Part shown: in pieces, positions 45,739 through 54,118 of the stretch
Numbering within the stretch: the first letter of the stretch is position 1
Layout of the letters: each line of letters opens with the position of its first letter
Assembly (NCBI GenBank): GCA_017554105.1
Contig: JAFZIY010000017.1
Span: 1-64,000, forward strand
DNA length: 64,000 nucleotides
From: Prevotella sp.
GTDB taxonomy: Bacteria > Bacteroidota > Bacteroidia > Bacteroidales > Bacteroidaceae
Direction: 5' to 3'
The notes under the pieces: generated by a model
What the model was told of the DNA's origin: nothing
Databases searched by the model: none
The model's input: only the letters and a program-made list of their open reading frames with translations
Made by a program: the position numbers and the translations under genes

Positions 45739-46477
45739 TTAGCATCTCTAATGACAGATGGTCTTCAATCTTATCCCAATTTGAATAGTCTTCATCATCA
45801 ACATGCACCATTAGCTCATTAATGTCTTTAATCTTGGGGCTTTCATTTTTACCCATATCTAGAAGGCGCTTTTTCAATTCTGGACACATGAAAGTAAGAA
45901 TATCTGCAAGCACATATTGCTTTTGATTATATGTGTCAAAATAGACATCATCACATTCATCTATCTTACGAAGTTCATCAACCAGTAAAAGCCCCAGTTT
46001 TTCAGCGACTTCTATAGACAACAGTTCACCTGCATGACCATGAAGCCAATCAACTTCTGGTATTTCCTTCATCAGTCGATCTGCTGTCAAAAGGTTGGTC
46101 TTTTCTATTCTTTGCATATACATTACTGTACATTCAATAAAACGACTGCGAGTCAGTTTCCCATTCTCGTCTTTATATTGGTATGGAGCACCATTTAGGA
46201 AGCCTCCCCAAACAATCCCATTCTGTTCCTGGCCTACTTGCATCATTACAAACAGGTCTCTATGCATCACATCCTTCCAATCCCAGATAGTCCACACGAT
46301 ATCTGTGTTTTCTATCTTTTCGATTTTACCTTTATAGTAGTTGAAGTAATCCTCAAAATCATTTCTTGTAAAACCAGAAATAGAAGGATTCCATCGCATT
46401 AGGTACACTCTTCTTTGTCTTGGAGAAATTCCTTCATTATAAAAATCGCCTCTGTCTAAATCAATATAAATTGCCAT
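45722..46477 (-). CDS. Unknown protein in low-GC islet
   Basis: 251 residues, no signal peptide or membrane segment. I do not recognise the family. The N-terminal half is beta-rich with conserved-looking aromatic stretches (VYLMRWNPSISGF, DIVWTIWDWKDVMHRDLFVMMQVG, NGIVWGGFLNGAPY), reminiscent of small ligand-reading barrels such as PUA/EVE but not assignable. The C-terminal half is helical and acidic (VDWLHGHAGELLSIEVAEKLG..., ending in a Leu-rich EMLNDLLL). It sits between a PD-(D/E)XK nuclease gene (49 bases upstream) and a Fic stump (17-base overlap), all AT-rich relative to the neighbours. A role with the nuclease is possible but unproven. Confidence 0.7.
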   Translation of the reverse strand: MAIYIDLDRGDFYNEGISPRQRRVYLMRWNPSISGFTRNDFEDYFNYYKGKIEKIENTDIVWTIWDWKDVMHRDLFVMMQVGQEQNGIVWGGFLNGAPYQYKDENGKLTRSRFIECTVMYMQRIEKTNLLTADRLMKEIPEVDWLHGHAGELLSIEVAEKLGLLLVDELRKIDECDDVYFDTYNQKQYVLADILTFMCPELKKRLLDMGKNESPKIKDINELMVHVDDEDYSNWDKIEDHLSLEMLNDLLL

Positions 46478-46525
46478 ATTCTTACTGTTTTAAATTTAGT
46501 AGTTTGATATTGTAACACTCACTTG

Positions 46526-47533
46526 TTAGTATTCTTCAGACAATGTATTATCCTCAAAATTATACCATCTATACCAAATAGGGATATTGTATAACTTGCG
46601 TAAATGAATTAAATATTTTTTATCTTTTCGGTCAGGAGCTTTTTCACCAATTATAAACATTTTTTTTGCCCTATCTTCTGATGGATAATGAGCATATTCA
46701 AGAATCTGCCCAAGTGCCTCACGTATATTTTTCTTTGCTGAACTTGTCTTAACTTCAAAGAAATGTAGTTCTCCTGTTGCTTTATGAACTCCACTTATAT
46801 CTACTCTTTGACCAAAGTTGGCACTGAGGTTTATTTCAGCTTTAATGTCTTTATAATCCCCTTTTATCAGTTTACAGACAGCCTCTTGAATCTTTTTGTG
46901 TCTTGGGTCAATTATTGTCTTGCCTTCTTTTGTGATATGAACAATCGGTTTTGTATTAAAAACCAAATCATTTCCATTTTCATCTTTTTCAAACTCGAAA
47001 GAAAAGTCTTTGTTTTGCAATACATAATGATTCGTTATGTATTCGGATTTTAAAATTGGAGGATTTGATTCATATATTATTGCATCTTTTACTTTGAACT
47101 TGACATTAAACATCATTTCCTGATCCAAATCTTTTACAACACCATCAACATAGCGAATTTCTTCTTCCATCTGTTGTATCCATCCATTTTTCTTATAATA
47201 GGCATACACCTCTTTGCTTTCATCTGGTCCTACACCTTCAGCATTATACAGACAACCTACATATATTCTCTGCTTCTGGGGTGAGATAGTAAAAAGGTGA
47301 ATATCATATGTTTGGCCAAAATGTTTTCCGCTTTTTACATTCATCGGCTGAAGAAAACCATAATGATAACCTTTATATATCTTTGACATATCTAACAACC
47401 ACTCTTCATGGCCGAAACCACTAATTTTCTCATAAGAGTTCTCGGATTTTGACTTACCTTCTTTACCAGAAGGTGTTGTCCATCCATTTGTATTCCAACA
47501 AATTCTTGCTATTTTTTCATTGTTCTTGCTCAT
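46526..47533 (-). CDS. PD-(D/E)XK nuclease-fold protein with unknown N-terminal domain
   Basis: 335 residues. The C-terminal part (about 205-290) has the PD-(D/E)XK pattern: D245 in GQRVDISGVH, E260-V-K262 in ELHFFEVKTSS, and Q276 in REALGQILEYAHYP. This resembles restriction-type and repair nucleases. The N-terminal ~190 residues begin IARICWNTNGWTTPSG and contain SGFGHEEWLLD. I recall that such a start occurs in front of nuclease domains in restriction-like proteins and may read DNA or a modified base; this is not certain. Low GC and neighbours of patchy origin suggest a defence gene. No methyltransferase or helicase is adjacent. Confidence 0.8.
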   Translation of the reverse strand: MSKNNEKIARICWNTNGWTTPSGKEGKSKSENSYEKISGFGHEEWLLDMSKIYKGYHYGFLQPMNVKSGKHFGQTYDIHLFTISPQKQRIYVGCLYNAEGVGPDESKEVYAYYKKNGWIQQMEEEIRYVDGVVKDLDQEMMFNVKFKVKDAIIYESNPPILKSEYITNHYVLQNKDFSFEFEKDENGNDLVFNTKPIVHITKEGKTIIDPRHKKIQEAVCKLIKGDYKDIKAEINLSANFGQRVDISGVHKATGELHFFEVKTSSAKKNIREALGQILEYAHYPSEDRAKKMFIIGEKAPDRKDKKYLIHLRKLYNIPIWYRWYNFEDNTLSEEY

Positions 47534-47608
47534 AATATATCGTTTTTAGTTATTTATCGCAAATAGTACTTAATTATAATTCGACAAAATATAAAAATAA
47601 TAAGAAAT

Positions 47609-48016
47609 CTACATTTTGTGTGTTCGATTATTCCCATCTACTGATAGTTCTTGCAAACGGTGCAAGATTGTGAGAAACCATTTTTTGTCTTCTTTAGTCG
47701 CATAGCTACAAGCCCAATGATTAAAGTATCTCCATTGGGAGAAAAGGCCGGAGCCCAAAATTTTGATATCGTTGGCTTTGTCAATAACTGATAATAATCC
47801 ATCATTAGAACTCCATGCTTCTTGACCATAAGTGTCAATAAAACTTTGGCCACAATCCATGTCAAAGCCAAATGCTCTACATTCGTTGGGGAAAGTCTCC
47901 GAATAAAAAAACTCATAATATGCAGCAGGGATTCGTCCAAACTTCTCATTGAAGAACTGGATATATTTCTCTGCGAAACGTTGAATGTCAGTATTTGAAT
48001 ATCGTGTTTCGTTCAT
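47609..48016 (-). CDS. Small unknown acidic protein
   Basis: 135 residues, cytoplasmic, no family recognised. It is rich in aromatic residues (YIQFFNEKFGRIPAAYYEFFYSE, FSQWRYFNHWACSYA) and ends in a short helical region. It is first in the low-GC islet on the minus strand, 75 bases before the nuclease gene, behind a promoter at 48062-48093. Size and compactness would suit an immunity or regulatory protein, but there is no sequence evidence for either. Confidence 0.65.
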   Translation of the reverse strand: MNETRYSNTDIQRFAEKYIQFFNEKFGRIPAAYYEFFYSETFPNECRAFGFDMDCGQSFIDTYGQEAWSSNDGLLSVIDKANDIKILGSGLFSQWRYFNHWACSYATKEDKKWFLTILHRLQELSVDGNNRTHKM

Positions 48017-48195
48017 CGCCTACTTGTTTATTTAGATTTGTGACTATGTTATTAGTGAGAGCAAAAATAGTGAATCTTTTACAATAACGCAAATAAATGA
48101 ATCAATTCTTCCATTTTAGCACAGAATTCGTAGTTTTTATGTCACAATGCATGAATTTAACAACAGTTAAATGAGCGAAAAATGCAGGAATTCCT
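48017..48195. other. Gap between islet and repeat copy B
   Basis: Holds the promoter for the islet (48062-48093). Weak similarity to the right flank of copy A begins about 48165. No gene seen. Confidence 0.5.
48062..48093 (-). promoter_or_regulatory. Promoter of the nuclease islet
   Basis: Minus strand: -33 TTTG (CAAA 48090-48093), 20-base spacer, -7 TATTTTTG (CAAAAATA 48062-48069). Confidence 0.65.
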
Positions 48196-48522
48196 ATCGA
48201 AACAAACGTCTCAGACACCTATTCTGAGGCCTTTTAGAGGAGAAAAATGCATGATTCTGTGACTATTTCAGGACAGAATTAGTCATAGCTTTCTATTGAA
48301 GATGTTGTATATTATTGATTTACATGCGATTAGAATGTTGCTTGTATTTATCCATCTCAACGTCTCAGCGTCTCAGTTGTTTTTAAAAGTACCCCCAACT
48401 CGTCTCCTATACTATATATTTTATATATATTATTGATTATCAATAAGTTATAAGTATCATAATGGAAGATTGGGATGTAGATAATACCATTATTTTTGAT
48501 TGAGACGCTGAGACGTTGAGAC
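48196..48522 (+). repeat. Dispersed intergenic repeat, copy B
   Basis: Inverted-orientation homologue of 27071-27405. It shares the 28-bp block (48225-48252) and the 25-bp AT core (48431-48455). Its TCTCA arms at 48355-48375 and 48501-48521 are perfectly complementary over 21 bp. The bases between the TCTCA pentamers differ from copy A, yet both arms of B agree with each other. Confidence 0.9.
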
Positions 48523-48794
48523 GGTCCCGGTTATTTATCTAATCTTGACCTTCCTCTACGAGGCATTCAAGATGGTCATCAGAACGTCGTTAATACAATT
48601 GCCAGAGATGTCTTCTGAGAGTGTCACATGTAGGTATCTGACGTACCAAAAAGACACATCTGTGAGTCCTACCAACGGCCGAACGAACAAGTTTCGAGTC
48701 CTTTTCACTCGGAAATGAATAAAATCTTTATATGATTGACTTATAATTCATTTTTTTTATCTAATTTTGCACCCTGAATAAGCTATTTGAAGAA
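48523..48794. other. Gap between repeat B and pheS
   Basis: No gene recognised. It contains a small hairpin (CGAGT/ACTCG, about 48697-48713) and, before pheS, a -7 TAATTTTG (48762-48769) with TTGAC at 48736-48740 as a loose -33. Confidence 0.5.
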
Positions 48795-49832
48795 ATGATA
48801 CTTGAAAGAATAGAACAACTTCTGAAAGAAGTGAACGAGCTGAAGGCCTCAAATGCTGAGGAAATAGAGGCTCTCAGACTGAAATATCTCAGTAAGAAAG
48901 GTGAGATAAACGCCCTCATGGCTGACTTCCGCAACGTTGCCCCCGAAAAGAAGAAAGAGGTGGGAATGAAGATTAACGAGCTGAAGCAGACGGCAATGGA
49001 GAAGATTAACGGGCTGCGTGAGCAGATGGCGACAAGTGACGACGGTACCGACGACATCGACCTGACACGCTCACCCTACCCCATTCCTCTGGGAACGCGT
49101 CACCCGCTGACTATCGTGGAGAACGAGATTATAGACATCTTCTCGCGCATGGGCTTCGTGCTTGCTGACGGACCAGAGGTAGAGGACGACCTGCACGTGT
49201 TCACCAAGATGAACTTCGCCGCCGACCATCCCGCACGCGACATGCAAGACACCTTCTTCGTGGAGACCAATCCTAACGACGTGACGAAGAACATCATATT
49301 GCGCTCGCATACCTCGTCGGTTCAGGCACGCGTGATGGAGACTCAGCAGCCGCCTATCCGCGTCATCTGCCCAGGTCGTGTATATCGCAACGAGGCAATC
49401 ACAGCACGCGCACACTGCTTCTTCCACCAGGTGGAGGGACTCTATATAGACAAGAACGTGTCGTTCACCGACCTCAAGCAGGTGCTCCTCTCCTTCGCAC
49501 GCGAGATGTTCGGAGCAGACACCAAGATACGTCTTCGCCCAAGCTATTTCCCATTCACCGAGCCAAGTGCCGAGATGGACATCTCGTGCCACATCTGCGG
49601 CGGTGTGGGCTGCGGTTTCTGCAAGCACACCGGATGGGTGGAGATTCTGGGCTGCGGTATGGTTGACCCCAATGTGCTTGAGCTTTGCGGCATAGACAGC
49701 AAGGTGTATAGCGGCTATGCCTTCGGTCTGGGCGTGGAGCGCATCACCAACCTGAAGTATCAGGTGAGCGACCTGCGTATGTTCTCTGAGAACGATACTC
49801 GCTTCCTCCGTCAGTTCGAGGCTGCGAACTAA
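48795..49832 (+). CDS. pheS: Phenylalanyl-tRNA synthetase alpha subunit
   Basis: 345 residues, the normal length. An N-terminal coiled-coil tRNA-binding arm (1-90) is followed by the class II core. It has MGFVLADGPEVEDD, motif 2 (ICPGRVYRNEAITARAHCFFHQVEGLYID), and motif 3 (GLGVERITNLKYQVSDLRMF) with the SCHICGGVGCGFC cysteine cluster seen in many Bacteroidota and other PheS proteins. It forms the alpha2-beta2 enzyme with PheT, which is not adjacent here; pheS and pheT are commonly separated in Bacteroidota. A strong terminator follows at once. Confidence 0.97.
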   Translation: MILERIEQLLKEVNELKASNAEEIEALRLKYLSKKGEINALMADFRNVAPEKKKEVGMKINELKQTAMEKINGLREQMATSDDGTDDIDLTRSPYPIPLGTRHPLTIVENEIIDIFSRMGFVLADGPEVEDDLHVFTKMNFAADHPARDMQDTFFVETNPNDVTKNIILRSHTSSVQARVMETQQPPIRVICPGRVYRNEAITARAHCFFHQVEGLYIDKNVSFTDLKQVLLSFAREMFGADTKIRLRPSYFPFTEPSAEMDISCHICGGVGCGFCKHTGWVEILGCGMVDPNVLELCGIDSKVYSGYAFGLGVERITNLKYQVSDLRMFSENDTRFLRQFEAAN

Positions 49833-49861
49833 GCATAGACATAGAATCATTATAAAAATAT

Positions 49862-49893
49862 GCGGGAACACAGAATCTGTGCTCCCGCTATTG
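49862..49893 (+). terminator. pheS terminator
   Basis: 27-base hairpin (49862-49888): stem GCGGGA-CACAG pairing with CTGTG-TCCCGC, with a single A/C mismatch. It is followed by a weak T-containing run. Confidence 0.8.
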
Positions 49894-49912
49894 TTTCAAG
49901 TGAAGACGTTTG

Positions 49913-50482
49913 TCAATCGCCGTTTTCCACTTTCGTAATCTTCAGTTGACCATTGATACGCCCTACGCTATAACGATAGGTGGTGTTATACTTGCGTGAG
50001 TGGTTCATCCAGTGGGCCGTGGTGAAGACTTTCTCGTACTGGTTGTTGCCGATGGCCTTCGCCTTGGTGGTGTTGAGCAGATCGGTGTCGCCCACAGGGT
50101 CGCCGCAGACGAGGTCCCAGCCGCGGTATTTCTCGCCGATGGCAACGTCGCGGAAGTTATCATCGTCGGGGTCAAGTTCAAGTTCCTTCAACACCTCGGG
50201 ACTGAGATACTTCTCCAGGTCGCTTACCTCCCAGCCGTCCATAGCATAGAACTCCTCGATGAATGCTATCGCCTCTTCGTCTGTAACGGCATCATTTTGG
50301 GTGTTCTCAACTTCCGTATTCTTAACGACTTTTACGTCCCAGATGCTGTCTTTCGTTGCCTCGCCGGTGGTCTCTTCTTTTTCGTATAGCCACTTCCTAA
50401 GCATTTCTTTTGGGTTGCATGATGAGCATAGACATACCGTCATTGCCGCGCATGCGATGATTATAAAATGTTTTGTCTTCAT
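49913..50482 (-). CDS. Small lipoprotein, paralogue of the gene at 50508-51155
   Basis: I start at ATG 50482 (189 residues) since this yields a lipoprotein signal (CLCSSC, Cys22) and leaves a 25-base gap to the gene before. The mature part contains EEAIAFIEEFYAMDGW...LEKYLSPEVLKEL and a later WMNHSRKYNTTYRYSVGRINGQLKITKVENGD. Both segments align with the neighbouring gene (EKAIAFIDEFY, LKRYLAPEVLQTL and GGRLYITKIDN). The pattern is that of small NTF2-like/DUF3828-type secreted proteins. Last gene of a three-gene operon. Function unknown. Confidence 0.75.
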   Translation of the reverse strand: MKTKHFIIIACAAMTVCLCSSCNPKEMLRKWLYEKEETTGEATKDSIWDVKVVKNTEVENTQNDAVTDEEAIAFIEEFYAMDGWEVSDLEKYLSPEVLKELELDPDDDNFRDVAIGEKYRGWDLVCGDPVGDTDLLNTTKAKAIGNNQYEKVFTTAHWMNHSRKYNTTYRYSVGRINGQLKITKVENGD

Positions 50483-50507
50483 TATTTGTTTGATAATTTT
50501 TATTGTT

Positions 50508-51155
50508 TTATTCGTCAAAAGCGTGCTCATAGAGGCTGTCCAGCTGTTCCTCGGTCAGGTTCTCCACACCGCCGAACTGTTGTGCCTTGCGCTCCACCTC
50601 GTTCCAACGGTTGCGCTCTTCGAGCATTTTCCACACGACGCACGCCGTCTCTCCGTTGAGGTTGTCTATCTTTGTGATGTATAGTCTTCCGCCTTTGCTC
50701 TTTACGGTGAAGAAGAGCGTCTGCGACAAGGAGAGCATCGGGTCGGCCCAGTAAAACACCTTGAAGGTCTTCGAATAGCGTCCGTCCTCGACCGGCTCCA
50801 CGGGGAAGTCCGTCTTGCTCAGCCAAATCATTTCCGAGTTGTCGATGCCCGTGAGCAGCCATGTGGCATATTTCGCCTGAGTATCCTTGTCGTATGAGTT
50901 CTTCACGCTGTCACGTAAGGTCTGCAACACTTCCGGCGCGAGGTAGCGCTTTAGAACGTCCTCGTCCCATTCGTACGACCCTTCTTTGGGTGCATGACTA
51001 TAGAACTCGTCGATGAACGCTATGGCCTTCTCCTGACTGACATCCTTCCAGACGTCCTTGTCTACACGACTTGCCGCCGTGCTATTGTTGGCCGTTAGCA
51101 ATGCCAATGTTACAAGCGCAATTGCCAAGGCAATGATATAGTTGTATCTTCTCAT
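50508..51155 (-). CDS. Small exported protein, DUF3828-like
   Basis: 215 residues with an N-terminal signal/anchor (about 1-26). It shares the EKAIAFIDEFY...LKRYLAPEVLQTL block with its downstream paralogue and has a C-terminal tail rich in Glu/Gln (ENLTEEQLDSLYEHAFDE) that the paralogue lacks. No catalytic motif is evident. Gap of 11 bases after the SH3 gene indicates one transcript. The pair probably arose by tandem duplication. Confidence 0.75.
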   Translation of the reverse strand: MRRYNYIIALAIALVTLALLTANNSTAASRVDKDVWKDVSQEKAIAFIDEFYSHAPKEGSYEWDEDVLKRYLAPEVLQTLRDSVKNSYDKDTQAKYATWLLTGIDNSEMIWLSKTDFPVEPVEDGRYSKTFKVFYWADPMLSLSQTLFFTVKSKGGRLYITKIDNLNGETACVVWKMLEERNRWNEVERKAQQFGGVENLTEEQLDSLYEHAFDE

Positions 51156-51166
51156 ATTTTAAGGAT

Positions 51167-51670
51167 TTAACAACAGTTGGTTAAAGGATTACCGCAAAGC
51201 CATTCTTCCTCAATCCATCCCGTGTGCTTGCCGTCCATGGTCTTTACCTTAACCCATCCGTTTCTGATGTCAATGGGCCTGAGGACTATCTCATTTTTGA
51301 AAGAATAGACCACCTTGCCGCCTGGCGTGCTTCTCAATGTAAGTGTCTGACCGCCATAGTTGCGTGTTCCGATGCCTATCGTGGAGTAATGAATCCAGTA
51401 GCCCTTGCTTGAGCCTTTCAGCTTAATATCTTCCCTGTCGGGCAGGTCATAACTGTCGCCTACTATTCTCCACCATCCGTTTCGTGGTGACGTCACCTCG
51501 AACATGGCGTCCTCGCCTGTTTTTACCTTACTCACGATAGCACCTTTCGGCGCATTACGTATGTTGGTGTACGGTCCGTCATAATCGACACTGAAGACAC
51601 TCAATGTCTGTGCCTTGCCTGCTAATGAACAGCAAACAAAAATCATGATTGCTAATAAAGTTTTTTTCAT
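51167..51670 (-). CDS. Secreted bacterial SH3-domain protein
   Basis: 167 residues with a signal peptide (about 1-20). It contains two SH3-like (SH3b) repeats: about 25-75 (YTNIRNAPKGAIVSKVKTGEDAMFEV) and about 100-160 (LTLRSTPGGKVVYSFKNEIVLRPIDIRNGWVKVKTMDGKHTGWIEEEWL). It ends in a cysteine pair (NCC). Such domains often bind peptidoglycan or proteins. First gene of the operon, with a perfect promoter (51733-51763) and a cluster of palindromes upstream. Confidence 0.82.
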   Translation of the reverse strand: MKKTLLAIMIFVCCSLAGKAQTLSVFSVDYDGPYTNIRNAPKGAIVSKVKTGEDAMFEVTSPRNGWWRIVGDSYDLPDREDIKLKGSSKGYWIHYSTIGIGTRNYGGQTLTLRSTPGGKVVYSFKNEIVLRPIDIRNGWVKVKTMDGKHTGWIEEEWLCGNPLTNCC

Positions 51671-51732
51671 TGTGTTTTGTTTTATTGGTTATGTAATTCT
51701 AAAAGTCAAAAGATTAATCGTATAATCCGCAA

Positions 51733-51763
51733 CAAAGATAAATATTTATATTTAAATAACAAA
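51733..51763 (-). promoter_or_regulatory. Perfect promoter of the SH3/DUF3828 operon
   Basis: Minus strand: -33 TTTG (CAAA 51760-51763), 19-base spacer, -7 TATCTTTG (CAAAGATA 51733-51740). Confidence 0.82.
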
Positions 51764-51792
51764 TGAATAATCTGTTTTTCTCTTACAAAAAA

Positions 51793-51856
51793 GTAAAACA
51801 ACTTGTTTTACCGACCAAATTAAGTTGTTTTAGTCTATAAAACAAGTTGTCTTACT
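51793..51856. promoter_or_regulatory. Cluster of ACAACTTGTTTTA palindromic sites
   Basis: A perfect 19-bp palindrome GTAAAACAACTTGTTTTAC (51793-51811) is followed by a partial copy TAAGTTGTTTTA (about 51821-51832) and an inverted copy TAAAACAAGTTGTCTTAC (about 51838-51855). They lie 30-90 bases upstream of the -33 of the operon promoter, a typical place for activator or repressor sites. Confidence 0.6.
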
Positions 51857-51891
51857 TTGCAATTTCCGTAAAATTGCGTTTAGGAATATAC

Positions 51892-53934
51892 TTAATTTAT
51901 AAGGAAAACCTTTGTCTTGCCATTATAGGTGGCCTTGATGGTGGCACGACCCTCAACGATAGGACTGATGTCGAACTTGACAGCGTCTTGAGCATTGTCA
52001 CAAGTGGCCTCTAATTTAGAGCCAGCCTTCAGCGGAGCGTAGAGCTGGTAATGGTTGCACTCTGTGTAGCCACTGGCATTAGTAGACACCATCGGACGCT
52101 CGGGGATGTTCAGCTTCTTGCCATCGGCGGTGATTGTTACCTGAGGAACAATTTGAGCCACACTGGGACTGCCAGCCTTGCCGAAACCGATGCCGTGGAG
52201 GTCGTAGAGACCTTGCGGACGCTGGGGCTGCTGGGGGCGACGACCCCACTGGGGCTGTTGCGGAGCCTCTACCTCAGGACCTTCGGTTACAAGATAGATG
52301 GCATGCTTGCCCGTAAGTCCTTCGACAGCTGGAACATCTGCAACCAAATCAATCACGCCCTTGGCATCAGCGGGAATATCGAAAGAGGCAATCTCCTTAC
52401 CCTTCCAGGGGTCGTCGAGCAACACGCGAATCTTAAAGGCACCACGTCCACTAGGTATAAGGTTCACAGTGAGTTTCGTGCCATTACCTACCTTTGTGCC
52501 CTCGAAAGCCTTCACGCCCTTGGTGTCCTTAGCCAAGCCGCCGAAACCAAAGTACTTAAAGCCGATGATACCACCATTGGTAATGCCGACAAGATCCATC
52601 GAGTTGTTCCACACGTCGTGGTTGTCCTGCATCCACTCGTTGCTGTTGGTGCCGCCATATACGAAGCAGGCATAACCGGCAGAATAATAATTATAAGGTG
52701 GCAGACCGAAGATCTGGAAACCCTCACTGGTAACCTCTGCGCCCGTATATTCGTTGCCGTCGTTGGCTTTAGCCATCCATACATTATCCTTAACATAGGG
52801 GTCATAGCCTGTAATCTTTACCACGCCGCCCTTGGCTACAGGCTTCTTGTCCCAAGTAATCTTCACAGGAGCTACCATTGCTTGTCGGGCATAGCCGAAG
52901 CCTCGTGGTGGACGATGATAGAAAACGTACCACTGGCCGTTGATTTCCTGAATGGATCCATGGGTGTTATGACCGTAGTTGGTGGTAATGAGCGAACCAT
53001 CCTGTCCTACCACGACACCACGTGAGTCAACAAGCACGCCACCTGAGCGCCAGGGACCGAGTGGAGAGTCACCAAAGGCATAGCGAAGGGCGGAGTTTGT
53101 ATTGCCCAATCCATATTCCTTACCGCTGTAGCCCGAGAACACCATCACATATTTATTGCCCACCTGACGGATGCTGCTGGCCTCGAAGAAGTTGAAGTCC
53201 AGTGGGTTCTGTCCTTCGTAGAGTGCCTTGTATTCGCTGCCAGCCTTGTCGAGCAGACGACCGTCAGCACTGCTGGCAGGGATGAATGGGTCGATGGGCT
53301 CTGTGCCTTCACGCTTAGAGTACATGGTGTTCTGGTCAAGCTCAACAGCCGTGGAGTGCTGGAAACCGTAAAAGACGTAAGCACGGAAACCCTTATCGTA
53401 GTCCTTGTCCTTCTTATCGGTAATATTCTCGATGAATACCGACGGGTCGAAGTCAATCATAGAACCAGTCAGGCAACGACGGCCATCCTCTGTGAGGTTG
53501 ATGGGTGTGAAGGGACCGTCGGGGCGGTCGCCCTTACAAACCATCGGCGTGCGGCCCCATCCACGGGAATGGGGATAAAGGTAGTAGGTCTTCTTGCCCG
53601 TCTTCTTATCTTTCACTTCCACAAGATCGGGTGCATACATCGTGTCCCACTGGCCATCTATATAATAGGTAAAGATAGGACCCTCGTCGCGCCATTGGCT
53701 TAGGTCTTCCACAGGCGCCGACCACATACGGATGTCCGGACCGCAATATTGCGTGAATGCCACATCGTGAGAACCGATGATGTATGCACGGAACTTCCCT
53801 GGATTGTCAGGGTCTTCAAAAACACGGGGTTCACCATCTGGCAGATGCTCCCAAAGTGGGAGGTAAGGGTTCTGTGCCGACGCACTGAGGTTGGCAAGAA
53901 ACGCCAGGATGAAAATACTGAAAAATTTCTTCAT
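51892..53934 (-). CDS. Glycoside hydrolase family 43 with C-terminal carbohydrate-binding-like domain
   Basis: I start at ATG 53934 (680 residues), which gives signal peptide MKKFFSIFILAFLANLSASA. The five-bladed GH43 propeller occupies about 25-335, with base Asp in VFEDPDNPGKFRAY (about D41), pKa-modulating Asp in MIDFDPSVFIE and acid Glu in FNFFEASSIRQVGNKYVM. A beta-sandwich follows (about 345-520), CBM6-like, then a second binding domain interrupted by a Pro/Gln/Arg-rich linker (about 525-545, PQQPQWGRRPQQPQRPQ). GH43 enzymes are arabinofuranosidases or xylosidases acting on arabinoxylan, but this subfamily's exact substrate is not decidable here. A -7 with near-perfect -33 lies at 53970-54000. 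Confidence 0.88.
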   Translation of the reverse strand: MKKFFSIFILAFLANLSASAQNPYLPLWEHLPDGEPRVFEDPDNPGKFRAYIIGSHDVAFTQYCGPDIRMWSAPVEDLSQWRDEGPIFTYYIDGQWDTMYAPDLVEVKDKKTGKKTYYLYPHSRGWGRTPMVCKGDRPDGPFTPINLTEDGRRCLTGSMIDFDPSVFIENITDKKDKDYDKGFRAYVFYGFQHSTAVELDQNTMYSKREGTEPIDPFIPASSADGRLLDKAGSEYKALYEGQNPLDFNFFEASSIRQVGNKYVMVFSGYSGKEYGLGNTNSALRYAFGDSPLGPWRSGGVLVDSRGVVVGQDGSLITTNYGHNTHGSIQEINGQWYVFYHRPPRGFGYARQAMVAPVKITWDKKPVAKGGVVKITGYDPYVKDNVWMAKANDGNEYTGAEVTSEGFQIFGLPPYNYYSAGYACFVYGGTNSNEWMQDNHDVWNNSMDLVGITNGGIIGFKYFGFGGLAKDTKGVKAFEGTKVGNGTKLTVNLIPSGRGAFKIRVLLDDPWKGKEIASFDIPADAKGVIDLVADVPAVEGLTGKHAIYLVTEGPEVEAPQQPQWGRRPQQPQRPQGLYDLHGIGFGKAGSPSVAQIVPQVTITADGKKLNIPERPMVSTNASGYTECNHYQLYAPLKAGSKLEATCDNAQDAVKFDISPIVEGRATIKATYNGKTKVFLIN

Positions 53935-54064
53935 GATTATTATATATATGTAAATTAATTTTCCGACCGCAAAGTTATCTTTTTTCGGCACAACGGCGAA
54001 ACAATCATGTTACATATACTTTGCATCACGTTGCCATCAGCGGATTCATACGCATACAACGCAT

Positions 54065-54098
54065 AAAAAATGGCGGAAACCAGCAAGGCTCCGCCATT
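54065..54098 (-). terminator. Terminator of the ior operon
   Basis: Stem AATGGCGGA (54069-54077) with TCCGCCATT (54090-54098), followed on the minus strand by a U-tract (A-run 54065-54070). It lies 20 bases behind the aminotransferase stop. Confidence 0.9.
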
Positions 54099-54118
54099 AA
54101 TATCTATCATGACTATCG

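Noticed and set aside
48523-48700. Possible gene remnant between repeat B and pheS
   Set aside because: No frame gives recognisable protein; similarity to the flank of repeat A ends at the repeat.
52051-53025. 324-codon plus-strand open frame opposite GH43
   Set aside because: Shadow of the GH43 frame, which contains all three catalytic acid motifs.
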